From the NCBI GenBank assembly GCA_002455335.1, contig DKKP01000312.1, positions 182 to 6,400 of the forward strand: a DNA stretch of 6,219 nucleotides, given 5' to 3'. The position numbers and the translations under genes were made by a program. The notes beneath the pieces were generated by a model. The model searched no databases. It was given only the letters and a program-made list of their open reading frames with translations, and was not told the origin of the DNA. Positions within the stretch are counted from its first letter, which is position 1, and every line of letters starts with the position of its first letter. This document shows, in pieces, positions 1-6,118 of this stretch. This DNA comes from Anaerolineales bacterium UBA6663 (GTDB lineage: Bacteria > Chloroflexota > Anaerolineae > Anaerolineales > UBA6663).

Positions 1-1
1 A

Positions 2-67
2 TCGCGGCTTGCGCCCGGCGCCCGTCTTACCACCCGGGTTTCGATCGCGGTCGAGGCGCTCAGCTAG
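2..67 (+). CDS. Possible C-terminal tail of a convergent gene (partial)
   Basis: Read in plus frame 2 from the window edge, 21 codons run without a stop to a TAG at 65-67. Most third positions are G or C (17 of 21), as expected for a real gene in this GC-rich DNA. The peptide ends in TTRVSIAVEALS, which I do not recognise. The stop would overlap the lactonase stop on the other strand within the palindrome CTAG (64-67). With only 22 codons visible, chance is a serious alternative. A leftward gene starting at a GTG near 33 is also possible, but it has no visible ribosome binding site. Confidence 0.25.
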   Translation, partial: SRLAPGARLTTRVSIAVEALS

Positions 68-945
68 TCGGCGAAACGGGGTTCGGGGAGGCCGCGCCCG
101 GCGCCGCGGATCCGGAACAGCCCACCTGCCGGGGCCGCCGCCGCGCGTTCGGCGTGCGGGATCTCGCACAACGCCGAGGTGATGTACAGCTCGGTCAGAT
201 CCGGACCGCCAAAGGCCAGGCTGGTCGGGTATTGCACAGGCAGGGCGAGCGTGCGTTCGAGGCGGCCGTCGGGGTCGTAGCGCTCGAGGCCATAGCCATC
301 CCACAGCGCCGTCCACACGAAGCCCTCGGCATCGACGATCAGGCCGTCGGGCAGGCCGCGCCGATCGGCGTGATTGACGAAGACGCGCCGGTTGGCGATC
401 TCGCCCGACGCGAGGTCGAAGTCGTAGGCGTAGATCACGGCCGGCAAGGAGTCGACGAAGTACATCACCCGGTCGTCGCGGCTCCAGGCGATGCCGTTGG
501 AGATCGCGATGCCCGAATCCATGCGTTTGATCGAGCCGCCGGGGTCGAGCCGGTAGAGGTGGTTGTCGCGTGTCTCGCCCAGCGTGCCCGACCAGAAGCG
601 CCCGGCCCGATCGACGGCGCCGTCGTTGAAGCGGTTCCCGGGTCGATCGGCCTCCGGGTTCCCGATCGGCGTCAGGCTGCGCTGGGTCGGATCGAAGAAC
701 GAGAGGCCGGAGTCGGTGGCCAGCAGCAACCGCCCCGATCGCGTCAGGGCAAGTGCTCCGAGCAGCTCGCCGACAACGACCACGGCATGCGCTCCCGTGG
801 CTGGATCGTAGGTGTGATAGCGCTTGCCGTCGATGTCGACCCAGTACAGGCGCTGGGCGTCGACGTCCCAGATCGGGCCCTCGCCCAACTCGTCTCCGGC
901 GGGTAGGATCAACTCAAGGTCGGGGTGCATGGGGTGTCCAACCAT
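64..945 (-). CDS. SMP-30/gluconolactonase/LRE family sugar lactonase
   Basis: A 293-residue six-bladed beta-propeller lactonase of the SMP-30 (regucalcin/gluconolactonase) family, of full family length and with no signal peptide, so cytoplasmic. Such enzymes hydrolyse aldono-lactones to sugar acids using one divalent metal. Residues matching the known SMP-30 site are visible: E22 in LGEGPIWD, R105 and N107 in NRFNDGAVD, E124 in GTLGE, N150 in SNGIAWS and D200 in GLPDGL. E22, N150 and D200 would be the metal ligands. It is the third gene of the leftward unit, 5 bases after the glycosidase stop. The ATG at 945 is chosen because GAGGT lies 8 bases upstream; a second ATG at 930 has no such site. 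In context it should open the lactone made by the SDR dehydrogenase and feed the acid to the MR-type dehydratase. The exact sugar is not determined by sequence. Confidence 0.92.
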   Translation of the reverse strand: MVGHPMHPDLELILPAGDELGEGPIWDVDAQRLYWVDIDGKRYHTYDPATGAHAVVVVGELLGALALTRSGRLLLATDSGLSFFDPTQRSLTPIGNPEADRPGNRFNDGAVDRAGRFWSGTLGETRDNHLYRLDPGGSIKRMDSGIAISNGIAWSRDDRVMYFVDSLPAVIYAYDFDLASGEIANRRVFVNHADRRGLPDGLIVDAEGFVWTALWDGYGLERYDPDGRLERTLALPVQYPTSLAFGGPDLTELYITSALCEIPHAERAAAAPAGGLFRIRGAGRGLPEPRFAD

Positions 946-950
946 CTGAT

Positions 951-2993
951 TTACCTCAAGATCAACAATGCCGAATGCTCTTCGAGCATATCAGCAAAGC
1001 GCAGACCCTCGTCCATCAATTCACGGCCGCTGACCACGCGCTCGGCCTCACCGTCGAAGCCGCCGATGCTGTACGCGCGTTCGGGCTCGAGGCCTACGAG
1101 CCGGATGACGCGCTCGGGCTCGGCGCCCGGCAGGCGGAAGACGAAGAGCAGGTGCTCGGAGCGGTCAGGCAGGCTGTACTGAAAGGCCGACCAGCGTTCG
1201 CCATGGCCGCTGCGCTGCGGCTGCGCCGTCAGCCGGAAGAGATCGGCCTCTTTAATGAAGCGTCGGACGTGCGCCTTGTAGATCGCGATGTGCTCGAGCG
1301 TGCGTTCAATCATCCAGGCCGGCAGGTCGGGCAGTTTCTGCGATAGCCCAAAGACGTTGAGCATCGAGATCCGGCAGAGATAATCCCAGACCTTGCGCGT
1401 CACAGTCGGGTCGTGGGGGTCGAAGGTCTGATAGGGCGGCGGGTTGATGTTGCGCCACTGGCTGTACGTCCAGTGCAGGAGCACGTTTGGCGCGAGCATC
1501 GTGCTGGCGCCCCAGAAAATCTGCAGATCATGCACTGGCCAATCCGGATCTGAGAGGAAGGTCAGATCGGTCCGGCGGGCGAGGCCCAGGTCGATGCGTA
1601 GCCCGCCCGACGAGCAGGCCTGCAGCACGACGGCAGGGAAGTCGCGACGCAAGCGTTCGAGCACGGCGTAGTAGCCGTTGATGTGTTCGAAGTGGCCGTC
1701 GCCGGCGCCATGGCCGTGGTCGGCGCGGTTGCAGCCTGCGCCGGCATCGAGGTTGTAGTCGAGCTTGATCCAATCCGCCCCGAAGTCGACGATCAAGTGG
1801 CGCAGCGTCTGGTACGCCCATTCCTGCACGGCAGGGTTGCCGAAGCACACGCTGCCGATGCGCTCGCCGTCGCGCAATGCCACGTATTCGGGGTGCTCGC
1901 GCGCGACCTGGGCCTCGGCGCCAAGGCCCTCGATCTCGCACCAGATGCCGAATGCCATCCCGCGCGCGTGGACCTGGTCGCCCAGGGCGCGTAGCCCGCT
2001 CGGGAACCGGTCCTGGTTGACGAGGTGCCAGTCGCCGCGGTGATCCACCCAAAGTGAGCCTGCGTCCGACGGGCCGAACCAGCCCGCATCGAGCGTGCAG
2101 ACTTCGACGCCCAGCGGAGCGGCCGCTGTGACGTTGGCGGTGAAGACGGCTTCGTTGATCTCGGCGTCCTCATACGGCCACCAGTGATTCCACTCGACCG
2201 GGGCCTTCGCCGAAGTCGGCGTGCTCGGATACCAGTAGCGACGCCCCACACGCGCGTAGGACTGTGAGACTGCGTTCAGGTCGGGGCCGAACGCCAGCAC
2301 GACCGGCACGGTCGTGAACGACGCGCCGGGCGCCAGATCCTTGAAGAAGGCCCAATCGTTCAGGCCGCCGCTCAACCTTCGCCCGCCCGACGCGAGCGGG
2401 TCGAAGCGCAGCGCCCAATTGCCCGACCAGGCCACGGCGCCCGAAAGCATTCGGCCGGCGGAGTCGGACAAGGCGAACCACGGGTGGTCGCCCTTCGATG
2501 AACGCCCCGAGCGCGACTCTAGCCGGATGGGCGTGTCGAGCGCCAGGCGCTTCGGCTCGAACTCGCTGCCCCAATCGCCGGTGTAGCCGAACAACTCGGT
2601 CGCGGCACCGGTCAGGTTGAGGTCGAGCGAATCGATCGCCGCGAATCGGATCGGCGCATCCCCGAGGTTCTCGATCTTCTGCCAGGCCTCGATCACGGGC
2701 TCGTCGCCGTATCGCACCAGATGCGCGGTCACGCCAAGCCCAGGGCCTGTGAAGTTCAACCGGAGATGGCGGGCGCCGGATGGCGTCTCCTCTTCGTCGT
2801 GGCCGCCGAACGTCAGCCGATGCGCATCCCAGCGCCGCTCGTCGGCCGTGAAGGAAAACAGGGACGATGGCGTCTCCGGGTCGAGCCAGTCGGCGCCGGC
2901 GGCGGAAAGGGCAACGAGCGTGAACCCTTGGCCGGATGCGGCGAGGCGCAGCGTCAGCCGGTGGTTGGAGAGATCGATGGCGGTCTTGGCCAT
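951..2993 (-). CDS. GH36 family alpha-galactosidase-like glycoside hydrolase
   Basis: A 680-residue protein with the GH-D/GH36 layout: an N-terminal beta-sandwich (about 1-250), a TIM barrel (about 260-575) and a C-terminal beta-domain (about 585-680). The barrel carries the family marks: WNHWWPYED (268-276), LDAGWFG (301-307), GIWCEIEG (349-356), WIKLDYN with presumed nucleophile D412, the Cys-rich loop CSSGGLRID (460-468), and LSDPDWP with presumed acid/base D482. GH36 enzymes release terminal alpha-galactose, or related sugars, with retention. No signal peptide is seen, so it should act on imported oligosaccharides. Two family positions deviate: the usual Asp-Asp pair before GW is D302-A303, and the usual Glu before the Cys loop is Q458. 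Alpha-galactosidase is thus the best guess, not a certainty. It is the second gene of the leftward unit, 9 bases after the regulator. Confidence 0.88.
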   Translation of the reverse strand: MAKTAIDLSNHRLTLRLAASGQGFTLVALSAAGADWLDPETPSSLFSFTADERRWDAHRLTFGGHDEEETPSGARHLRLNFTGPGLGVTAHLVRYGDEPVIEAWQKIENLGDAPIRFAAIDSLDLNLTGAATELFGYTGDWGSEFEPKRLALDTPIRLESRSGRSSKGDHPWFALSDSAGRMLSGAVAWSGNWALRFDPLASGGRRLSGGLNDWAFFKDLAPGASFTTVPVVLAFGPDLNAVSQSYARVGRRYWYPSTPTSAKAPVEWNHWWPYEDAEINEAVFTANVTAAAPLGVEVCTLDAGWFGPSDAGSLWVDHRGDWHLVNQDRFPSGLRALGDQVHARGMAFGIWCEIEGLGAEAQVAREHPEYVALRDGERIGSVCFGNPAVQEWAYQTLRHLIVDFGADWIKLDYNLDAGAGCNRADHGHGAGDGHFEHINGYYAVLERLRRDFPAVVLQACSSGGLRIDLGLARRTDLTFLSDPDWPVHDLQIFWGASTMLAPNVLLHWTYSQWRNINPPPYQTFDPHDPTVTRKVWDYLCRISMLNVFGLSQKLPDLPAWMIERTLEHIAIYKAHVRRFIKEADLFRLTAQPQRSGHGERWSAFQYSLPDRSEHLLFVFRLPGAEPERVIRLVGLEPERAYSIGGFDGEAERVVSGRELMDEGLRFADMLEEHSALLILR
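953..957 (-). promoter_or_regulatory. Shine-Dalgarno of the lactonase gene, embedded in the glycosidase stop
   Basis: On the minus strand GAGGT ends in the T of the glycosidase TAA stop (953-951) and sits 8 bases before the lactonase ATG. Ribosomes ending the glycosidase therefore cover the lactonase start, which suggests translational coupling. Confidence 0.7.
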
Positions 2994-2998
2994 AGGGT

Positions 2999-3004
2999 TC
3001 CCTT
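2999..3004 (-). promoter_or_regulatory. Shine-Dalgarno of the glycosidase gene, overlapping the regulator stop
   Basis: On the minus strand AAGGGA begins within the regulator TAA stop (3005-3003) and lies 5 bases before the glycosidase ATG at 2993. It decides this start and argues for one co-translated mRNA. Confidence 0.6.
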
Positions 3005-3995
3005 ACTCGAAGGCGGGTGTCGGCCTGCCTTCGGTGCGCAGACGTCTCATGCGATCCTTACGGACCTGATGGATGCGTTCTTTGAGATAAGCGACCGAGT
3101 GCTCGTCGATTTGAAAGCTCACGACGACATCGGGTGTGCGGCCGGTGAGCGCCAGGGCCTGATCGGCGCTTGTATGTGTGACGACGAAGTGCTCGCACCC
3201 GGCGGCAACCGACCTGACGCGCTCGGGTTCTTCGAGCGAGGCGGCCTCGATCTCCCATTCGGCGCGATAGCCGCTGAGAATGTGCTTGAGCATGTGGGCC
3301 GTGTTCTCGTTGGTGCAGACCACGCCGATCCTGTTTCTTGGAAAGCGCGCGATCCGCAGCATCGAGTCTGGCGCGACGCGGGTCTCGATGCCGACGACGC
3401 TGTCTGTCGGGTGGCCCAGCGCGCTGATCGCCTCGGTGAGCTCGGCCAGGTGGTGGTAGGTCGTGATGATCAGGTCGTATTGATCGAGGATCGCGGCTGG
3501 GTCGTCGTAGAAGTGGGGCAGATTGCGATACGTCACCGGCAGCGCGAGCACCTCGATCAATCGGCGCCCCATCTCGACCGTGTCGCTGTCGTTGCACTCG
3601 AAGAAGATGAGCTCGACCTTGCTGTGCCCGAGCACTTCGGCGATCGCGCTCTCCCAGAGGTCGAGCATCTCGCCCGAGGTGACGCCGGCCGCCATCTCCT
3701 GCCAGGCCAGCTGCACCGAGAGCTGGCGGAAGTAGTCGAGCAACTCCGATCGCGACTTCGTGCCGGCCTGCGCCCCGCGCTTGACCGTATAGCCGCGGCG
3801 CCCGCTGCCGTTGTTGACCACGCCAAGCTCGAAGAGCATCTGGTAGGCCTTGTTGACCGTGTTGCGGTTCGAACCGAGCTCCTCGGCCAGCTTGCGCACC
3901 GGGGGCAGGCGGTCGCCTGGCGAGAGTTGCCCGGTCGTGATCCGCTGCAGGATCGCCTGTGTGACGGAGTCGGCTGTGACAGGTTCTTTGGCCAT
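3003..3995 (-). CDS. GntR-family transcriptional regulator with an unassigned alpha/beta effector domain
   Basis: About 330 residues from the ATG at 3995. Residues about 9-75 form a GntR winged helix: a first helix TADSVTQAIL, the diagnostic SPGDRLPPVRKLAEELG (25-41), recognition helix SNRNTVNKAYQML (42-54) and a wing with GRRGYTV. After a linker helix (about 80-105) comes an alpha/beta domain (about 115-310) with VELIFFECNDSD (127-138), a LIITTYHHL strand-turn near 175, and NRIGVVCTNENTAHM near 221-235. This resembles a periplasmic-binding-protein-like ligand fold. It lacks the FCD or UTRA look and the aminotransferase domain of MocR proteins, so the effector is unknown. Start choice: GAGG at 4001-4004 is 5 bases from the ATG at 3995 and only 2 from the ATG at 3998; a TTG at 4043 would extend it by 16 residues, but that codon lies in the operator. 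It probably represses its own unit and the divergent one. Confidence 0.9.
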   Translation of the reverse strand: MAKEPVTADSVTQAILQRITTGQLSPGDRLPPVRKLAEELGSNRNTVNKAYQMLFELGVVNNGSGRRGYTVKRGAQAGTKSRSELLDYFRQLSVQLAWQEMAAGVTSGEMLDLWESAIAEVLGHSKVELIFFECNDSDTVEMGRRLIEVLALPVTYRNLPHFYDDPAAILDQYDLIITTYHHLAELTEAISALGHPTDSVVGIETRVAPDSMLRIARFPRNRIGVVCTNENTAHMLKHILSGYRAEWEIEAASLEEPERVRSVAAGCEHFVVTHTSADQALALTGRTPDVVVSFQIDEHSVAYLKERIHQVRKDRMRRLRTEGRPTPAFE

Positions 3996-4013
3996 CATCG
4001 CCTCGATCGGTTG

Positions 4014-4045
4014 GATTGTCACATGGCTTGCGACAGATGACAATC
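4014..4045. promoter_or_regulatory. Candidate GntR operator: perfect 8-bp inverted repeat
   Basis: GATTGTCA at 4014-4021 and its exact reverse complement TGACAATC at 4038-4045 are separated by 16 bases. The arms flank the rightward -35 candidate at 4028-4033, and the right arm covers the expected leftward transcription start near 4045. Location between a GntR gene and the divergent enzyme genes supports an operator. Binding by this protein is inferred. Confidence 0.6.
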
Positions 4046-4056
4046 TGCGCTAGTAT
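4028..4056 (+). promoter_or_regulatory. Candidate promoter of the SDR-dehydratase unit
   Basis: TTGCGA (4028-4033) and TAGTAT (4051-4056), each 4 of 6 to consensus, are spaced by 17 bases; transcription would start near 4063. The -10 lies on the same bases as the leftward -10 (4052-4057), so the two promoters could not be occupied together. The match is weaker than for the leftward promoter. Confidence 0.35.
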
Positions 4057-4080
4057 AGCGAAAACGCCTGGAATTGTCAT
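4052..4080 (-). promoter_or_regulatory. Candidate sigma-70-type promoter of the gntR-glycosidase-lactonase unit
   Basis: On the minus strand ATGACA (4080-4075; 5 of 6 to TTGACA) and TATACT (4057-4052; 5 of 6 to TATAAT) are spaced by exactly 17 bases. Transcription would start near 4045, leaving a leader of about 50 bases before the regulator ATG. Consensus matching in an uncharacterised organism is only suggestive. Confidence 0.5.
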
Positions 4081-4081
4081 C
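4073..4081 (+). promoter_or_regulatory. Third operator half-site overlapping the leftward -35
   Basis: ATTGTCATC repeats the arm of the inverted repeat; on the minus strand the right arm also reads ATTGTCATC (4044-4036). It overlaps the -35 hexamer (4075-4080) of the leftward promoter candidate, so a bound repressor would exclude RNA polymerase there. A weaker TGTCACA copy lies on the minus strand at 3981-3975, inside the first codons of the regulator. Confidence 0.45.
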
Positions 4082-4094
4082 CAATACCATCGAA

Positions 4095-4877
4095 ATGCCC
4101 CAACCCGTTCACTTCGAACCTGCCTCAGTCTCACGTCGCGTGATCGTAACCGGGGCCTCCTCCGGGATCGGTCGCTCCGCAGCCGAGCGGTTTGCCCGCG
4201 AAGGTTGGTCGGTGGCCCTTGTCGCGCGTCGCGAAGGGCTATTGCGCGAGCTCGCGGCCGCGCTGCCCGGTCACGGGCATCTGGTCTGTCCTGGCGCTTA
4301 CGAAGCGCCTGAGACGGCCGAGCACCTGAGCGGGCTGATCCGGGAGCGCTGGGGCGGCGTGGATGTGCTCGTCAACAACGCAGGCGTGTTCATGACGGCA
4401 CCAGCCATCGGCTCGCCGCTGGTCGAGTGGCGTCGCCCGCTCGACATCATGCTCGATGGCGCCGTGTCGATGTCGCGGCTGGCGGCTGACCTCATGCCAG
4501 GCCCCGGGCGGATCATCCACGTGACCTCGATCCATGGCGACCGAGTCGAGGCGCGGGCGAGCGCGTACGCGATGGCCAAGGCCGCGATCAACCACTATTG
4601 CCGTGGGCTGGCGCTCGAGCTGGCGCCGCGCGGGATCCTTGTGAACGCGATCGCTCCGGGCTTCGTCGATACGCCGATGAGCGTGGTCGACGGCGTCAAC
4701 GAGCTCGAGGGCGAGTGGTTCCGCAAGAACTACGTCGAGGGCCATCACCTGCCGCTGCGGCGGGCGGCCCAGCCCGAGGAGATCGCGGGCGTGGCTTTCT
4801 TCCTGGCGGGGCCCGATGCCACCTATATCACGGGTCAGGTGTTGACCGTCGACGGCGGGTTGACCATCACTTTCTAG
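4095..4877 (+). CDS. Classical SDR oxidoreductase, probable sugar 1-dehydrogenase
   Basis: A 260-residue Rossmann-fold short-chain dehydrogenase, counted from the ATG at 4095. It shows the cofactor loop TGASSGIG (19-26), NNAG (94-97), catalytic S145, Y158 and K162 (YAMAK), and the family C-terminus GQVLTVDGG. After the second strand it has A44-R45-R46 rather than an acidic residue, which points to NADP(H) preference. The position of the usual catalytic Asn in helix 4 is M119 (DIMLDGA). Context suggests oxidation of a free aldose at C1 to its lactone, between the glycosidase and lactonase steps; a 3-ketoacyl or keto-deoxy-acid reductase cannot be excluded on sequence. No clear Shine-Dalgarno precedes this ATG. 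A TTG at 4074 adds 7 residues but falls in the third operator half-site, so I prefer the ATG. Confidence 0.88.
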   Translation: MPQPVHFEPASVSRRVIVTGASSGIGRSAAERFAREGWSVALVARREGLLRELAAALPGHGHLVCPGAYEAPETAEHLSGLIRERWGGVDVLVNNAGVFMTAPAIGSPLVEWRRPLDIMLDGAVSMSRLAADLMPGPGRIIHVTSIHGDRVEARASAYAMAKAAINHYCRGLALELAPRGILVNAIAPGFVDTPMSVVDGVNELEGEWFRKNYVEGHHLPLRRAAQPEEIAGVAFFLAGPDATYITGQVLTVDGGLTITF

Positions 4878-4883
4878 AACCCC

Positions 4884-6062
4884 ATGCGACGCATCGATGC
4901 GATCGACTTCTTCTATCTGTCGATGCCCACGATCCTGGATATCGGGGACGGCGGGCAGGACGCGTTGCTTGTGCGCGTGGTTGCCGGCGACCAGGTCGGC
5001 TGGGGCGAGTGCGAGGCCGCACCGCTGCCCACGATCGCCAGCCTGGTATGCCCGATGTCGCACAGCGCCTGTAAGCCCGTACAGGCCTCGGTGCTCGGAC
5101 AGCCCCTAGACGACCCCGACGATATCGCACGCATCCATCGCGAGGTGCGGCTGAACAGCATGGATCTGCTGCAATCGAGCCACGCGCTCTCGGGCATCGA
5201 CATCGCCCTATGGGATCTGCTCGGCAAGCTCAAGTCGCAACCCGTGTACGAACTTCTGGGTTTCGCAAAGGCGCACCCGAAGGTGCCGTACTGCTCCTTG
5301 CTTTTCGGCGACACGCCTGAAGAGACCCGTCTGAAAGCCAATGAAGCGCAGCGCCAGGGCTACCGCGCCGTCAAGCTAGGGTGGGGTCCGTTCGGGCACC
5401 AGACCCTGCGCGAGGATGTCGATCAGGTCGAGGCCGCGCGTGAAGGGCTTGGCCCCGACGGCATCCTGTGCATCGATGTCGGCACGGTCTGGGAAGCCGA
5501 CGTCGAGGCGGCGGCGCAACGCCTGACCGTGCTCGAGGCCTGTGACGTCACCTGGCTCGAGGAGCCGTTCCATACAGGCGCGCTTGGCGCGTATCGGGCG
5601 TTGGCCGATCGCAGCCCAAAGGTGCGCCTGGCGGGAGGCGAGGGCGCGCACAACGAGCACCTGGCGAACCTGATGATCGAGTATGCGGGCGTCGGCTATG
5701 TCCAGATCGACGCCGGCCGGGTCGGCGGGATCACGTCGGCGGCGCGCGTGTTCGAGCACGCGCGGGCGCGGGGCGTGACCTTCGTCAACCATACGTTCAC
5801 GACGCATCTGGCGCTCAGCGCCTCGATCCAGGCTTACGCCGGCGCGGCCGATCAGGTGTTGTGCGAGTATCCGGGCAGCCCGACGGCGCTGGCCCGCGAT
5901 CTGACCCTCGATCACCTCGAGCGCGACGACGACGGCGAGATCCATCTCCCCGAACGCCCCGGGCTTGGCGTAGACCCTGACCCCGAGACCATCCGGCGGT
6001 ACCTGGTCGACACCGAAATCCGCGTCGATGGTCGTGTCCTGTACCGGACGCCCACGGTTTGA
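4884..6062 (+). CDS. Mandelate racemase-subgroup enolase-superfamily enzyme, probable acid-sugar dehydratase
   Basis: A 392-residue protein with the N-terminal capping domain (about 1-130) and the (beta/alpha)7-beta barrel (about 135-360) of the enolase superfamily. Metal ligands are D198 (CIDVG), E226 (WLEEPF) and E253 (GGEGAH). The MR-subgroup His-Asp dyad is present as D276 (QIDAGRVGG) and H303 (VNHTF), 27 residues apart as in mandelate racemase, with E328 (CEYP) at the place of its third catalytic acid. The KxK motif is reduced to K164-L-G166, and the residue two after the first ligand is G200, where E. coli-type galactonate dehydratase has a catalytic His. So a one-base dehydration of an aldonic acid to a 2-keto-3-deoxy acid is likely, but the substrate is open. 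It starts 6 bases after the SDR stop, without a strong Shine-Dalgarno, so translation is probably coupled. Confidence 0.9.
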   Translation: MRRIDAIDFFYLSMPTILDIGDGGQDALLVRVVAGDQVGWGECEAAPLPTIASLVCPMSHSACKPVQASVLGQPLDDPDDIARIHREVRLNSMDLLQSSHALSGIDIALWDLLGKLKSQPVYELLGFAKAHPKVPYCSLLFGDTPEETRLKANEAQRQGYRAVKLGWGPFGHQTLREDVDQVEAAREGLGPDGILCIDVGTVWEADVEAAAQRLTVLEACDVTWLEEPFHTGALGAYRALADRSPKVRLAGGEGAHNEHLANLMIEYAGVGYVQIDAGRVGGITSAARVFEHARARGVTFVNHTFTTHLALSASIQAYAGAADQVLCEYPGSPTALARDLTLDHLERDDDGEIHLPERPGLGVDPDPETIRRYLVDTEIRVDGRVLYRTPTV

Positions 6063-6078
6063 CCCGACCGACATGCGC

Positions 6079-6118
6079 TGGCGCACGCGACGTTGCGCCG
6101 TGCCCGTGACGTCGGGCA
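6079..6118 (+). terminator. Two small GC-rich hairpins after the dehydratase gene
   Basis: GGCGCA (6080-6085) pairs with TGCGCC (6094-6099) across an 8-base loop, and TGCCCG (6101-6106) with CGGGCA (6113-6118) across 6 bases. They begin 17 bases after the stop codon. No T-run follows, so intrinsic termination is doubtful; they may be mRNA 3' end structures or simply reflect GC-rich sequence. Confidence 0.25.

Noticed and set aside
32..39. ACCCGGGT palindrome near the left edge
   Set aside because: Short palindromes are frequent in GC-rich DNA; no T-run, partner copy or promoter context gives it a role.
154..906. 250-codon plus-strand open frame opposite the lactonase gene
   Set aside because: It is antisense to a clear SMP-30 gene and shows no family motif; typical of high-GC shadow frames.
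2994..3003. AGGG-TT-CCCT inverted repeat just before the glycosidase start
   Set aside because: Four-base arms around two bases cannot form a stable hairpin; the sequence is better explained as the Shine-Dalgarno region.
2721..4040. 439-codon plus-strand open frame opposite the regulator and the 5' part of the glycosidase gene
   Set aside because: It lies antisense to two well-supported genes, has the composition of a GC-rich shadow frame and no recognisable motif. It spans the regulator start and part of the operator region.
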